The notes under the pieces were generated by a model. The model searched no databases and was not told the origin of the DNA. It worked only from the letters and a program-made list of their open reading frames with translations. DNA of 64,000 bases from Haemaphysalis longicornis. Its lineage: Eukaryota; Arthropoda; Arachnida; Ixodida; Ixodidae. Made by a program: the position numbers and the translations under genes. The stretch is from the NCBI GenBank assembly GCA_013339765.2, contig CM023457.1, positions 45,186,144 through 45,250,143 on the forward strand, in the 5' to 3' direction. Positions 1 through 13,500 of the stretch are shown here, piece by piece (position 1 is the first letter of the stretch; each line of letters starts with the position of its first letter).

Positions 1-379
1 CAAAACGCGCGCTCCCCTTGACATCCGGGTCCGTTGCTTAGGCGGAGTGACAGCGTACATGAGCTGTTGCCGTTCTTAACTTGTTCCCGAGTATAGTAGG
101 TCACCCGTGGCCCCAGCTGCGGATTTCTTCCGTTCTGCTCATACTGGTATCTAACTTGTTGTCTAACTTCAGGCAAGTATACCGCACTTTGCGCCTCAAA
201 CTTAAGCCCCGAACTGATTGTGTCTTGGACGCCGGATATTCAAAGGGAGCTATTCTCACGAGTTACCTGTTGCGTCACTTATACGCAAGGATAGGAGCAC
301 AAGTCTGAGTAAGTTCTAAATACGGGACGGTTGACTGTACTGAAGCAAGAGCTGCCAGTGTCAGTAGCTTTGTGCTCTA
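1..379. other. left edge, nothing recognised
   Basis: No gene, repeat partner or motif that I can support. Confidence 0.5.
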
Positions 380-1934
380 CTCAGATATAAACCCGCAATC
401 GTTAATGTAGTCGGTACCGGCGGAGAACACCTGGCAAGTTCAGGAGGGAGGATGAGTATCTGTGCGTGATGCCGTTTGGGTGCGATGTGCGAAAGTTGAG
501 AGAAACTGTTCATGTCCATCCGGTGGCCATGTACTAAGTTTGTAATGAATCGAGTGACACACCAATGCGAATCGTTCGGAGCGCCACCTCTTAACGGTGG
601 CTGGGTACCCCCGGGAGCCTTGACCCACTACGTGGAAACGGGCACGTGTGGAGTGCCGAAGCTTTTTGTGGATTGATTCCAGGAGATGCGTTAGGAAGAA
701 GCCGGTCACCGGTCCGTTGTTGCTATACTGGACAACTATAAATGTCCCTACCCAGTGTAATAGTTATGACTCTCTCATATATACCATACCCAATCTAATG
801 TGCGACGCGGTATATATAATTAGGGTTTTAGATATATATCTATATCTCTGCCTTGCCACATGGATGTGTTTCATCTCAACTGCAGTACTTTATAACTATT
901 AAATCCAAAACAAAGTCACGCGAACGGCTGTAGCACGCCATTCAAAATCACGCAGTAACGCACCGACTTGCGTCGCGCGAAGGGCTCCCCCGGGCTCCCC
1001 GTGAAAGGCACAGGCCGAAGCTTGTAGATTCCAGGAATGCGTTAGAAGCAAGCCGGTCACCGGTCCGTTTCTAGCAATTTATACCCCTGTCGAACGTCCT
1101 ATTTAGTGCACTAAAGGAGCCATGAAGAGAAAATACAACTTCGCTTAATTTGAAAGAACTAGGATTCAGTATCTCAGTCAGCTCCATTACAGCCACAAAA
1201 GATGTTTTTTTTAACAAAAAAAAGCAAGAAGTATATAAAAACTTTCAAATTTTGCGCCAGTGACGTGTTATGGGCGAGAATGACGTCATACGGGCCAACA
1301 ATAAAACATAATTTTCAGTGCGTTAACTGTGCGTTAGCATGCGGTCAAATGGAGGCCCCATTACAGACGACCAGTCATGTGTCGCGACAGGTCAGTTAGG
1401 CGGCCGCCAATCGCACAAACAAGGTTCCGTGAAGTCATAGAAAAGTTGCGGGAAATTGGCTAGGGGGTCGCGACTGCTTCATACGTATCATTGTTATCGT
1501 GACTAAGCAGTCTTTCTAATAAACCCAACTTGTATTTTGTCTTCATGGCTCCTTTAAAGGAGTACTGACACGAAATTTTTATGTTACGTTTTTTTCGCTG
1601 CTATGCGTGCCACCAGCCCACTAATCATAGAATTAGACGGTCGAGCGCAGCGTAAAATTCATTTACGGCGTCGTTATTCGTGCCAGTTTCGGTTTGACAA
1701 AAAAACGCCGAGCGGCCGCCATGACAGCTGTATCACATGGCGTCACCATTTGCCGTATCGCTGCCTCTCTGGAGCGCGCGCGAGGGAGCGCACGCGCGCG
1801 CCCGACCGCCGAGGTCTTCGCCGTCCCCACAGACCCGGAAGCATGACGTCAGTCCCAAACATGCGTGTACACACGCGAGCAGCGCGCGCCAACCACAGCC
1901 AGCGCGTCGGCTTCGTCACGGGAGCCCCGACGTC
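380..1934 (+). repeat. segment duplicated at 3477-5039 (copy 1)
   Basis: From TCAGATATAAACCCGCAATC through MITE A1 to GGAGCCCCGACGTC, this is repeated in the same order and orientation 3.1 kb away. Scattered one- to few-base insertions and deletions separate the copies. The pattern suggests noisy-read assembly duplication. Copy 1 continues into the ADK exon 1 region. Confidence 0.85.
1111..1557 (+). mobile_element. MITE family A, copy A1
   Basis: Ends are inverted repeats: TAAAGGAGCCATGAAGA at left and TCTTCATGGCTCCTTTA at right. The core is about 450-520 bp with no coding capacity. It carries the octamer TGACGTCA at 1281-1288. Superfamily unknown. Confidence 0.85.
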
Positions 1935-2350
1935 ATGGAGGAAGAAAAAGTTAGAGACGCATGACGTCACGCAGCAGCCTTCGCAAGCCCAGGTCTGTTG
2001 AAGCCGCTCCCTCCGCCGTTTCCTTTCTCAAGCCGCCGCAGTCGGCCCAACGTGACTCCAAGGTCGGGTGGGCCGGCGGCGGGGTCTCCGACTCCGGCGC
2101 ATCTCTCGTTTTCGTTGCGGTAGCTGTCCCCGTCCTTCCTGCATTTGTCTGCTCGGCAATCTCATGCCCGCGTGCGGGCAGGAGTGCCGCGTACGTGCGG
2201 AGACAAAAGCGGGGGAAAAAAAAGCAACATATAGCAGGCTTCGCGACAACGGGCCGCAGAGCGTTTCGAGCAGACGAAATTGAAGAGCGCGCGAACACAG
2301 TCGCCCCTGGCGGTGGCGGGGCGAACCGCTCCTAGTGTGGATGGCGCTCT
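1720..2350. promoter_or_regulatory. CpG-rich stretch around candidate ADK exon 1
   Basis: GC- and CpG-dense compared with its surroundings. It holds TGACGTCA (CREB/ATF-type) octamers at about 1843 and at 1962-1969, the latter overlapping the candidate start codon. Part of it (to 1934) is repeated at 4800-5039. Confidence 0.4.
1961..1992 (+). CDS. ADK: adenosine kinase candidate exon 1 (start codon)
   Basis: This 32-nt candidate reads MTSRSSLRKP and then two bases of an Arg codon at a GTCTGT donor. The phase fits exon 2 exactly. The short N-terminus resembles the MTSVREN start of the short vertebrate isoform. It sits at the left side of a CpG-rich stretch (about 1720-2350), as expected for a promoter. 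An 8.2-kb first intron follows. Nothing but phase, length and context supports it, so another upstream exon is possible. Confidence 0.4.
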
Positions 2351-5300
2351 CGCGTCGTCTGCTTTTTCACGTTGCGTGCGGCGCAAGACGCGTGCACCCA
2401 CGACAAACATCCAACATGTGTGCTCGTTTGGCAGTAAGCAATGCCAATTACCTTTGCTTGCACATTCTTCTAGAAACGCAATAATAGGGCCGTTGCGGGT
2501 TAATGCGCTGGTTTAATTCCCGACATCTTTCGCCCCGGTCCCGTTGAGTGTGAAACGTGTTATAAACTTGCTTCCACACATTGCACTTTCCTATTGTTGA
2601 GTGCAGTCGTCTGCCGTTTCGGGAACGTCGAACGGGGCTTTTTGAAGGTGGCGTGGTGATTATTTAAAGGATAAAAGTTTAGTACGCGAAACGGTAAGAA
2701 GCGACAAGACCTGTGCATACCGGCAAATCCACACCCTTGTAAAATTGCGCTGTGTCCTTATAGAAAGAAGAAACTACAAAACATTTACACTGCACACGAC
2801 CCGTGCGCTATCGCCCATACATACGGACACGTATTGTTACCCGCAAGCGCCTCATTGTGATCGTGTCCTTCCGTACCTTTTCTAAAATAAATACCATTTT
2901 TGGACAGTCGTTTTTTTATGAGGAGGAGGAATAAACATTTATTCAACTGTATGACGTGCTATTTTACGTATTATTTAAAATACGTTTCTATGGATGCGCA
3001 AGAGTATTTAGGGGGAATTCTTCGGTAAAATTAAGCAATTGTGAGTTTGCGTATGTTATGTGGCATTTCGTGTGTCATTTCAATATATCATTTTCAAATC
3101 CGCATGGATCCCGGGCCCCCCAAAACCCCGGGCCCCCGGCAGGTTTTTTTGGGGAAATTTTTTTTCCCGGTTTGGGGAAATTTCCCTGCGATGGGAAATT
3201 TTTTTTTGGGGTTTTGGGGCCCCCTTTTGGGGCCCCCCTTTTTTTCCCTTTGGGGGGGAAAAATTTTAAAAAACCCTTTTAAAGGGGCCCAAAAAGTTTT
3301 TAAAAAAAACCGGTTTTCCCCTTTCGTTTTGGGGGGAAAGGGGAAATTTTTTTTTCCCCCAAAAAGGGCCCCCCTTTTTTCCCCAAACGGGTTTTGTTCC
3401 GGGCCCCCCTTAAAATTTACGGTTTTTCCCCGGGGGTTTTTAAAAGGCGGTTAATAAAGGAATTCGCTTTGTCTTCTCAGATATAAACCCGCAATCGTTA
3501 ATGTAGTCGGTACCGGCGGAGAACACCTGGCAAGTTCAGGAGGGAGGATGAGTATCTGTGCGTGATGCCGTTTGGGTGCGATGTGCGAAAGTTGAGAGAA
3601 ACTGTTCATGTCCATCCGGTGGCCATGTACTACGTTTGTAATGAATCGAGTGACACACCAATGGAATGTTCGCAGCGCCATCTTAACGGTGGCTGGGTAC
3701 CCCCGGGCCTTGACCCACTACGTGCGGCACGTTGGAGGCCATAGCTTGGGATGATTCCAGCGACCGATGCTAAGATTAGGGAAGCAACCGGCACACGCGT
3801 GCTGTTGCTAACATGGTTACAACTAAGAACGGCACCTATCCTCATGAGTGCATATCATCCTTCCAAACTGCCGCCTGACGTCAGTCGCGTGTTTTGATAT
3901 AGGCGTTATGCTAATGAATGCATGATATCGTCATACCTGCATCACGCAGTTGTTATCGTCAACGGAACTTATAAGCATATTAAGTCCAAAAAAGTCACGC
4001 GAAGCGCGCGTCACGCCAGTTCAAAATGATTGCCCAGTCAACGCCCGACTTGCGTCGCGCGCACTCTTAGGGAGCATCCCCGGCCTTCCCCTGGTGGATA
4101 AGGCACTGTATGCGAAGCTTTATATTCCGGGATGCGTTCTAAGTGTCACCGGTACTGGCAGCAATTTATACCCCTGTCGAGCGTACCTATTTAAGTGCAC
4201 TAAAGGAGCCATGAAGAGAAAATACAACTTCGCTTAATTTGAAAGAACTAGGATTCAGTATCTCAGTCAGCTCCATTACAGCCACAAAAGATGTTTTTTT
4301 TAACAAAAAAAGCAAGAAGTATATAAAAACTTTCAAATTTTGAGCCAGTGACGTGTTATGGGCGAGAATGACGTCATACGGGCCAACAATAAAACATAAT
4401 TTTCAGTGCGTTAACTGTGCGTTAGCATGCGGTCAAATGGAGGCCCCATTACAGACGACCAGTCATGTGTCGCGACAGGTCAGTTAGGCGGCCGCCAATC
4501 GCACAAACAAGGTTCCGTGAAGTCATAGAAAAGTTGCGGGAAATTGGCTAGGGGGTCGCGACTGCTTCATACGTATCATTGTTATCGTGACTAAGCAGTC
4601 TTTCTAATAAACCCAACTTGTATTTTGTCTTCATGGCTCCTTTAAAGGAGTACTGACACGAAATTTTTATGTTACGTTTTTTTCGCTGCTATGCGTGCCT
4701 ACCAGCCCACTAATCATAGAATGACACATTAGACGGTCGAGCGCAGCGTAAACATTCATTTACGGCGTCGTTTATTCGTGCCAGTTTCGGTTTCGACAAA
4801 AAAACGCCGAGCGGCCGCCATGACAGCATGTATCACATGGCGTCACCATTCTGGCCGTATCGCTGCCTCTCTGGAAGCGCGCAGCGAGCGCACGCAGCGC
4901 CCTAGACGGCCTGAGGTCTTCGCCTTCCCACAGAACGGATCAGATCAGTCAGTCCCATAACCATGAAGTGTACACACGCCGAGCAGCGCGCGCCAACCAC
5001 AACCAAGCGCGTCGGCTTCGTCACGGGAGCCCCGACGTCGCAGTTTGGGGCACGTAGCAGATGTGTCACGTCGGCGCTCTGGGCTTCTCGTGCGGCGAAA
5101 GATTAAAGAGATTTCGAAATATGTTTGCCCCCTGAACGGTTTCTGTTAAAACTTGCGGGAAATTGCTTCCTGATACAAAGGAAGCGTTTTCAATATATCT
5201 CAACTTGTATTTTGTGTCATGCTCCTTTAAAGTGCACGAGGGGTACTGAATGGAGGCACAAGATCCTTGGGAGGCCGCTGGGGCCCACTTTAAATACACG

Positions 5301-7519
5301 CGGTTGAAAGATGACGAATTTTCTCCCAGCTCTCGACATTCGCTTGCCAGCCAGGGATACCTTGTTGCCTGAGAGATGAATAATTGAAACTGCCATTTCT
5401 CTCTGCCGTTTTCCATCCAGATGTTGACGGCACTAAAGGGCACGTCACAAAGCGCCCATAGCGAGCCAGAGCCCTTACCTCGACTTCACTCGATCGCCGC
5501 TAAACGCTCGTTGCCTTCCACTCTCGTTGTAAATACTGAAGCCAATCGGAAAGAAGCTTTTTGACGACGTCTTGGTAAGACGTTTTGGTATACGGCAGCG
5601 CCTGGCAACATTTATAATCAAGCTCCAGCCTTTGACGATGCCTCGCCAGTACATACTGCCGCTCACGGAAGCAGGTGTACAAGCTTACGCACAATTCACC
5701 AACGAAGCTGTCGGCCGCCCCATTTAGAGCCGATTTCGCTAATGATCTCTGATTTTTGTCGCTGTCGGTTGCATATATGTGCGCTAGTGCGCAAGTACTG
5801 TGCCAGGATCTCGAGTTCACCCGTATGCGCGCATCTTTTGACTACTTGTACATAAGGCGAAACATTTCAACAAAATCAAAACTTAAACAATTCCCCTCGT
5901 AATGAAGCACTTTATTTTATAATGTTTGATAGCGGAAGTTTATGTCCTCTAAAAGAGTGCATGACGAGGAAATGTTCCCGCACGCGCTTATACTTACATG
6001 GTACATCGATATGCCTTTCCTTAATGTTCGTTCAAGAAAACATTTACGCAAGCTCAAACTTTCAAACTGTGAAACTTTCCTTCGCAGAAACTTACTCCAC
6101 CTTGGGGATTTCCCCTAAATCTTGTCGATTAACACCTGTCCGTTACTTCGAGTTGTTGATCGATTCGCTCTCGCGCTACAAACGACTAGCCTCTTGGTTA
6201 GCTGAGTTGGTAGAGCGACTGCTCCGGTTAAGCGGTGGTCCCGGGTTCGAATCCTGGACCAATACGAATTTTTCTTCAACTGCGAAGTTTCTGAGGAAGC
6301 TGCATAGCTTTCCTTTGTAGCCGTATGGCTGCATTCAAGTGGATGACAAACTTTCCTTCGCAGAAACTTGCTCCACCTTGGGGATTTCCCCTAACTCTGG
6401 TCGATTAACAAGCCCCACCAATGTCGCGATATTCACCGCTCCAGATGTGTGATGTTACATGTTCTAGCGTGGTGAAGAGAATGGGCGTTGCGGCAACTGT
6501 AGCGTCACTAAATAAGCTACGCTGAAGAATACTGCCACTTCGTGCACCCGGAAGCGTCTGGGGGCCATTTTGTTTCTGGCTTGCAGTGGTGGCATCTCTC
6601 CCAACGAAACCGCCGCCGGTTGTGACGGGCAGTGTGTGACCGGCCGCTCTAGTTAGTGTCCACGCAGCAGAGAGATAGAGAGGCGCCCAGAAACCAAATG
6701 GCTGCGCCCATATGTAAACTTTCACGTGGTCGACCGACCAATGAAAATCCTGGTCGGCACATAACAAGACCGACAAAGAGTGCCGATACTCTAAAAGCCT
6801 TTATTTAGTGACGCTAGGTACCTGCTTTCACGCTTTAGACTATTTTTTCTGTGCTGCCATGAGTGCTGTATTCGTATTCACGCCAGTCCAAGTTGCAGCA
6901 TAGTACACTTTAAGGAGCCATGGAAAGACAAATACATTGTTTTGTTGAAGAACTAGGATCGCATCTCACTCAGCTCAACAAACCGCCCCAGATGTTTGTA
7001 CGAAAAAAGCAAGAAGTATTAAACTCGAATTCGCGCTACCGTGACGTGTTATGAGCAAGAATGACGTCATACGGGCCAACAAAAACAAATTTTCAGGTAC
7101 TGCACGTTAGCATTCAAGTGATGCGTCAAATGGACTAGAGGCCCATTACAGACGTCCAGTCGTGTCGTCGCGACAGGTCTTAGGCGGCCGCCAATCGCAC
7201 AAAAAGGTTCCGTGACGTCATAAAAAGTTCCTTGAAATTGGCTAGGGTCGACTGCTTCACGTTTTTAATATCTCCGTTATTTGTTCGAAGATTGCGATGA
7301 TATAGGTATATTGTTATCGGGACTAAGCAGTCCATTCTAATAACCCAACTTTAAGTGCCCTTGTGTCAATGACACCAAGCGTGTTCTTATAAAATGAGAA
7401 CGTGAAAACGTGCGAGCGATTAAGCTCTCGATGTTGGAGGCTTCCAGTGGCGCCACTGTTACTGTATAAGCTTGTTAATTCGAGCTCCAAGGGGACAACA
7501 ACGCTGTTCGAATTAGAGT

Positions 7520-7550
<31 letters not shown>

Positions 7551-10500
7551 GGGCGCTAGAATGAATGGACATCGCGCCACACTGCGCGGACAGAACACAA
7601 AGAAGCCACCTCTGGACCCGTTATCACGAATTAGGCGCTACCACACGCTTGTGGCGGGTGATTTCGTAAATAATGTTCATGGAGCTCGAAAAGCGAACAA
7701 AATTAATTGATCTAATGTCCAAATAATGACGCTGTTTATGCTCAAAAACACTTTTATTTACATGGCAGTGTCGAGGCAATCAAAATTAGTAATCGGTCGA
7801 TTACTTTTATTTTGGGCTGACTTGTTCAGCGAGGAGCAATGGAAATCAGGCGATCCCAATTCGAATTGACCGTTCTGGCTACCGACGCGTTCGAATTATC
7901 AGGAGTTTCCCCCTTTTGAAATTGACAGGACTGTGCCGGGACCAGGGCGTCAGTTCGAATTACCCGGGTTCGAATTAACGAGCTTTTACTATAGTGCTTC
8001 ACACAAGTCACCTTAGTCCATCTTGCGCCATTTAGTGAGTCGCCCATGAAGCAGTGAAAAGCTAGGGTAGCCGTTTTGTTCTTTTTCTTTGTGTTTCTTT
8101 AGGCACACACTATGGAACCGCGAAAGGCGCTATATCCATTTTTTTGTATTTTATTGTACTCCGGGCACCCCGTTCGTCTCAATTAAAATACCTCAAACGC
8201 TGTGCTTACGTGGCGTCGGCAAAAAGTAGTGGTCAGATCACTTTCTGTCATCGCGTGTCCCCATGCAAGTTAGATCCCTGTCTCTTCCATGGTTACTTCT
8301 TAATTTGTGAGCGGCGGGTGTATGCGCCAACGTCAATTCCGGTAGTAGATGTCACGTGCTTTCCGGACACGGCTTTTGTGGGCGCCCTTTGTGGATGCTA
8401 GCTCTTTTCATCAACCCAGCAAAGCAATGCTTTCGCGTTAAAAACTAAGCCTGGGCGATGTAGCGAGCCGTAATGAACAGCTACTCCTAAATAACGCCTG
8501 ATGAAACCTCGTACAAACACGCGTTTTAGGGGCGAAGCCCGTTAGGGCCTGGGGCTGTTGGCGTCTCCTGTCGTCGTCGTCGTCGTTTCATGTAGTCACG
8601 GTACTAAAACACCCGGAAACTCGTTTACGCCTCGCGCTAGAACGTAACGCGTAATAAAAAAAGAAAAACACCGGGACACTCGTTTACGCCTCGCGGTCGT
8701 AGCCCAATATGGGTAAGACGACTGACGTTTACTAACAACTACCAACTAAAGGTTCGGCAGCGTTGTTGGGCCAACCTAAAGAGTTTTTGCGGTGTGTGAG
8801 ACCAAACCAGGCTCAGAAAGAAAATGTGAGAGTAAGGGTTGTGTACGACTGTTAGTACACGCAATTGTGAAAACAAGGGCAAGGCCAAGCCGGAGTTACG
8901 GTTGGCCGCCTTATGCATTGTATGTTTTGTACCAGGTTTCGTTGTTGGTACTTTTTCTTGTCTGTACCGTGAGTGTTTATTTATAAATGACCGGCAATAA
9001 AGGAAGAAAAATCACGGTCGTAGCTCAATGGGTACGACGACTGACACCAACTCTGTCTGGTCTACCAGACACAGGCTCGAATCCTGTCGGTGCCTGTGTT
9101 ATTTTTCGCGATTGTAAATGCTATGCGCACGGACGCGGACGGACATTGTGCGGTCCTACTCCGTACCTAAAAAAACAGAAAGGCAGCAGCCGGAAACAAC
9201 AGCATGCCAAGGGTAAGATAGCCCGTTCGCCAATGACATGAAGAAAATAGCGTTGTTGGCGCCACTTGGCCTCTGTATCGGAATGGTGCTGATATCAGGC
9301 GTAATCAATTCGCCTTTTCCCTATACAAACCAATTCATCTACTACATGAAGCTCCGCTATATTTAGTAAATTTTTTATGTAGTTTACTTCATAACTAAAC
9401 ATTTCAATGTACGGAGACATCCTCTTCCTCTGGAACGAAGGTGAGGACGCCGTGAAAATAAACGCCCTTGTTATCGAGGTTCTGTGGCTCAACGGCAACC
9501 TTATCACTGCAGCGCGTTCTAAATGGAGAGGACGTAGCGCTTACGGTGACCTTGTTGGTGAGATAAAATATGCCGGAAACGTAGGAAGCGCTTCTAATCA
9601 ACGGTATACACTTTTGCCCGCTGTTTCGATCTAAAGTGTTCAACGCAAATATAGATGCGCGTTGCCTCTTCTCTTGGCAGCTTCCCGTCCCACACCAGGC
9701 AACACTGTGGTGACGTAGTGGCGAGCATGAGGAACTTTACAACAGCGACCGTAGTGGTAAAAGCGGGCAAGCACGCAAATTGCCCTCCCGGGAAACCGGT
9801 TTTCGTTCGCGAGAACGTCGGCTGTTTGGAACGGAATTTGTGACCTTCCATCCTTCGTGCCAAAACGCCTCGCTCGACACTTGTCCGATGAGTGGCCAAC
9901 TAAGGTAATAATTGTTTCAGTTACTTTCCGTGCTTCCGTTGCGTGCACCTTTGTCACACACAGTTGTTGCGTCGCGCCGTGCATTGCATTTAGAATTGAA
10001 GGGAAGGGTTTACTGCCAAAAACGCATTGCATTCGAGCATAACAATTTGCCTTCACGAGGTATTTTCCGCCTCCACAGTAGGGCGCCGCCGTGTAAGGAA
10101 TGTGGGTCAACTGCTTTAGTACTTTTTTAATTTCGTGCGCTCAGTTTTTCCGCGTTCAATATTAAAAGCGGGTTTGAAATGTTTCTTCTTTGCGTGCTCT
10201 GTTTTCACTATCTTCAGGAAAGGAATGTTGTTTGGATTGGGACATCCAATGCTCGACGTATCTGCGTCTGTTGAAGACGAATTTTTGCGCAAGTAAGCTT
10301 TTATGTTTCTTTCCTCCTTTATTCTTAATTGGCCAACTTTGACCTTGTATGTGAACGATGGAGCACTTAGTTGCTTTAATTCTCTACATCCGCCATCTTT
10401 CGAGTGGTCTTGTCATCGTTAAATTCAAATTTCGCGGTTCCAACTCGATAGCGCTGTCGTTTGAAAGGCGTGTGCCCTTGGAGAATTTAGTTTCGATGAC

Positions 10501-13500
10501 ACGATATAACATGTGCTTGCTGTGTCATGTATGTTTAAATTTCGCGCCTTGATCAGCAAAGGATGAAAAACCCCAACTTGAGCTTCTTCATGTTATTTTT
10601 GTTTTGCTGTCACTTAAAACAGACCAAAAAAGCTCGTCGTTGTTTCGGTGCAACTCATGCAATGTAGCTCGCTTATCACGGTTCGCCTACCTATAATTTG
10701 GCGGGGATAAAAAGAAAAGGGAAAACGCGACACTGGAAAAACAACCTAGATTTATCGCGCCACAGCCGTCTCCTTTCTTGCCCTGGTTTCGTCTGCGGCA
10801 GCTGATAAAGAGGGTTCTTGACTCGCCGTCTTGTACACCCAGATAAGATTACTCCCCGAAATTCTGTCCGGTGCCGGCTCCAGATCTAATGAAGTTTTAT
10901 ATTTTATAGTGTACTCTGTGCAGCGATAAAGTACATTATCTCAAAACGCAAAGCCATGGCTTAAAAAGCGCCAAAAGAGTAAAGAGCAATAAGCTTGAAA
11001 TACTAATTGCGCACACCTTCGTTGGCGGTTTGTAAACACAGTCTTGCTTACTCGATTCTTTGCCATTTCCTCAGTTATTGGTGTTAATTGCTGCACTTAT
11101 GCCTCGACAAAACCCATAATTTTAATTTTAGAATTGTAGAACGTTAAAAAGCGTACGTGGACACCACAAGGAACAGCCTTTGTCGCGGTTGTAAACCTGT
11201 TTCATTTGACCAGTTCAGCTTTAGTACGGCTTGAAAACGTGTACTGTGTTCATTCGTGTTCTTAATCGCGTGATGTGCATGTAACGCCTATGTACAAAAA
11301 AAAAAAAAAACCGCAAAACCGGTGACTGTAGAAAACATCTCTAAAATGTGGCGTCCAGCCTGGCGGCTATCATGGGTTAAAAACTAATTTAAATGGGAAG
11401 TGTCGCTTCCCACATCAACGGCATGTGCCTGTCGGAAGAAATATCTCCTTTTTTTGGAATATTCCGAGCTCCGCTTTATTAGGGCGAAAGCCTTCTCTCT
11501 CTCGTTTAAAGTTTGATTTGAGTGACGCTGGCGTCGACACGAACAAAAAGCAAGGGAAGACCGTAACCGAACCAACGCGTGCTAGCCGTGTATAAGATAC
11601 GATTACTGAAGTTAATTATAGATTGATTAGCAAGGCGGATTAAGATGAGATTGAATAAGAATTAAAATGCAGAAATGATTGGTTATTGAGTGATAGTAAT
11701 GCTTAGTGAGGTGGGAATAAGGATTAAGGCTAGATTACGGTGAATTAGGATGAACTAAGGTGGATTAGAATGGATTGAGGTTGATTAAAGTGGACTAATG
11801 TGGATTAGGGTGGATTTAGATTGATTAAGGATGGTAAAAGCTGCCTTCAAAGCACGTAATTAAGCAGACATGTGTCCGAGAAATTCTTCCGTGATGCGCC
11901 TATAAACGACGCCTATAATGCAGGGTTCAAAGCTTCCCGGTCGGTGCTAATTAATTTTAAAAAAAAGAGAGTGATTTTCACTGTGTGAAGAAGGATGACC
12001 AGTGAAGATGGGCGCAGTGCAAAGAGTGCATGAAACAAAACGCTTTTGTTTGTAATTTCCTATTGAGCATACTCCCCAGATAATTAGATGAATAAAACTT
12101 GATCTCCTTAAAATGGGCTTCAACTCTCTAAACACTACACATTGCTGGGAAAACATTTTTCTAAGAGCATTACAAGACATATCAAACTATGCAGGCCCTT
12201 AGAGAACTTTGAAATTTTTTAAAATATTTTTATACGCTAAACCCAAGTCCCCAAGGTTTAGTTCCGCGCGTTGACTTTTCGTTCCACATGGGTGCGATAA
12301 CTGCGGGGATTGGCCATACACAGCTCGCTGTAAAAAACTCTCTCTGATGCAGTGCATCTCAGGCCCATGCGTCGTTCGCGCGTTAAAGGGGCCCTGCAGC
12401 ACTTACCATCGACTACTGGGGATGTATTTTTGGGTAAAGTCTATTGCTCCAGCAATGTCATCCCGCAAGAATAACTGAAATCCTTCCCTATCCCGAAACT
12501 AATCGCGCGATGAGAAATGCCATAATGGTTCCCTCTCAACTCGACCGCGGACAAATCGACGGAAGCTGCGCGCTCCCTACCCGAGAGGGGGGCGGCTCGC
12601 GGCGGGCTTGGATATGTGACAGGCCGGAGAGTTTTCTCCTTTTCTCCGAAACGTGGAGGGGTCTATTTCCGGTTTGGACCGCAAAAAAGCAGGCACGGCT
12701 GCCTGCTCGCAAGCGCCGCTCAGTGGTAGGGCGTTTTGAAGCAATAAACGTGTGTTGTCGAGTGACTGGTTGAAAGGGAAGTACTGAGCTCACTCAAACT
12801 CCACGCGCACTCAAAACACAAAATAAACGGCAAAACTGTGCAGACAGGTTTAGGCATAGAAGAGGTTCGTACACAGCGCCGACGACGGCGGATCGACAGG
12901 AAAGGCGAGAAATAATCCGCGAAGTTGACCAATGACAGCCCATAGGACAGCCATGGCGCAATGACGTCATTTAGGCCATGCCAGGGTGCTAATGAGAATG
13001 AAGAGGCGCGGTTTGTTTCCGCGTCTTTCACAGCGATTTGCGCGCTCACCGCTTCACGTGCACGTGTAATTTGGCTCAGGTATTCCTAGCTGTGTAAGCT
13101 AACGTCGCGCAGTTTTACTGTCACTCAAAGGGGTTTCAGTCCCTTTAAGACCCAAAGTAATTCGAATGGTTAGTGCTGTCACTCCTGGATAACTAATGGT
13201 CCGATTCGTTCACATTTATCCGCCATGGTGGCTCAGTGGCTAAGACTTGCTGCTGAGCACAAGGACGTGGGTTCGGTCCCGCCCATGGCGGCTGCTTTTC
13301 AGACGGAGGCTACAAAGCGAAAGCGCCGGTGTGTCGATTTTCGTGCGCTTTAAATATTCCCATGTGGTCAAAAGTAATCCCGTGCCCTCTACGACGGTGC
13401 CGCCCCCCCCCCCAGTTAAGCCCCACCAAAATTTGAGTTTGATTGGTGTGGATTTAGGTCAAAAGGTGTTAAAATGGTTTTGAATAATTTTGAATAATTT

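Larger units (their letters stand above)
1993..10217 (+). other. ADK intron 1 (if exon 1 is right)
   Basis: Holds the artefact tract, the second copy of 380-1934, MITEs A2, A3, D3 and C1, two SINEs and the unassigned frame at 5500-5820. The stretch 8000-8980 and 9110-10217 shows no gene I can support. Confidence 0.45.

Noticed and set aside
3041..3454. Long open frames with Gly/Phe/Pro-rich products
   Set aside because: They run over the homopolymer-stretched artefact and reflect its base runs only.
6190..6265. Possible tRNA gene
   Set aside because: A and B boxes are present, but no clean cloverleaf forms and the sequence continues into a known SINE body.
9404..10110. Overlapping open frames on both strands, with a CVEHF word on the minus strand recalling a THAP zinc finger
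   Set aside because: The rest of the C2CH pattern is absent and the frame is broken; too weak to report as a gene.
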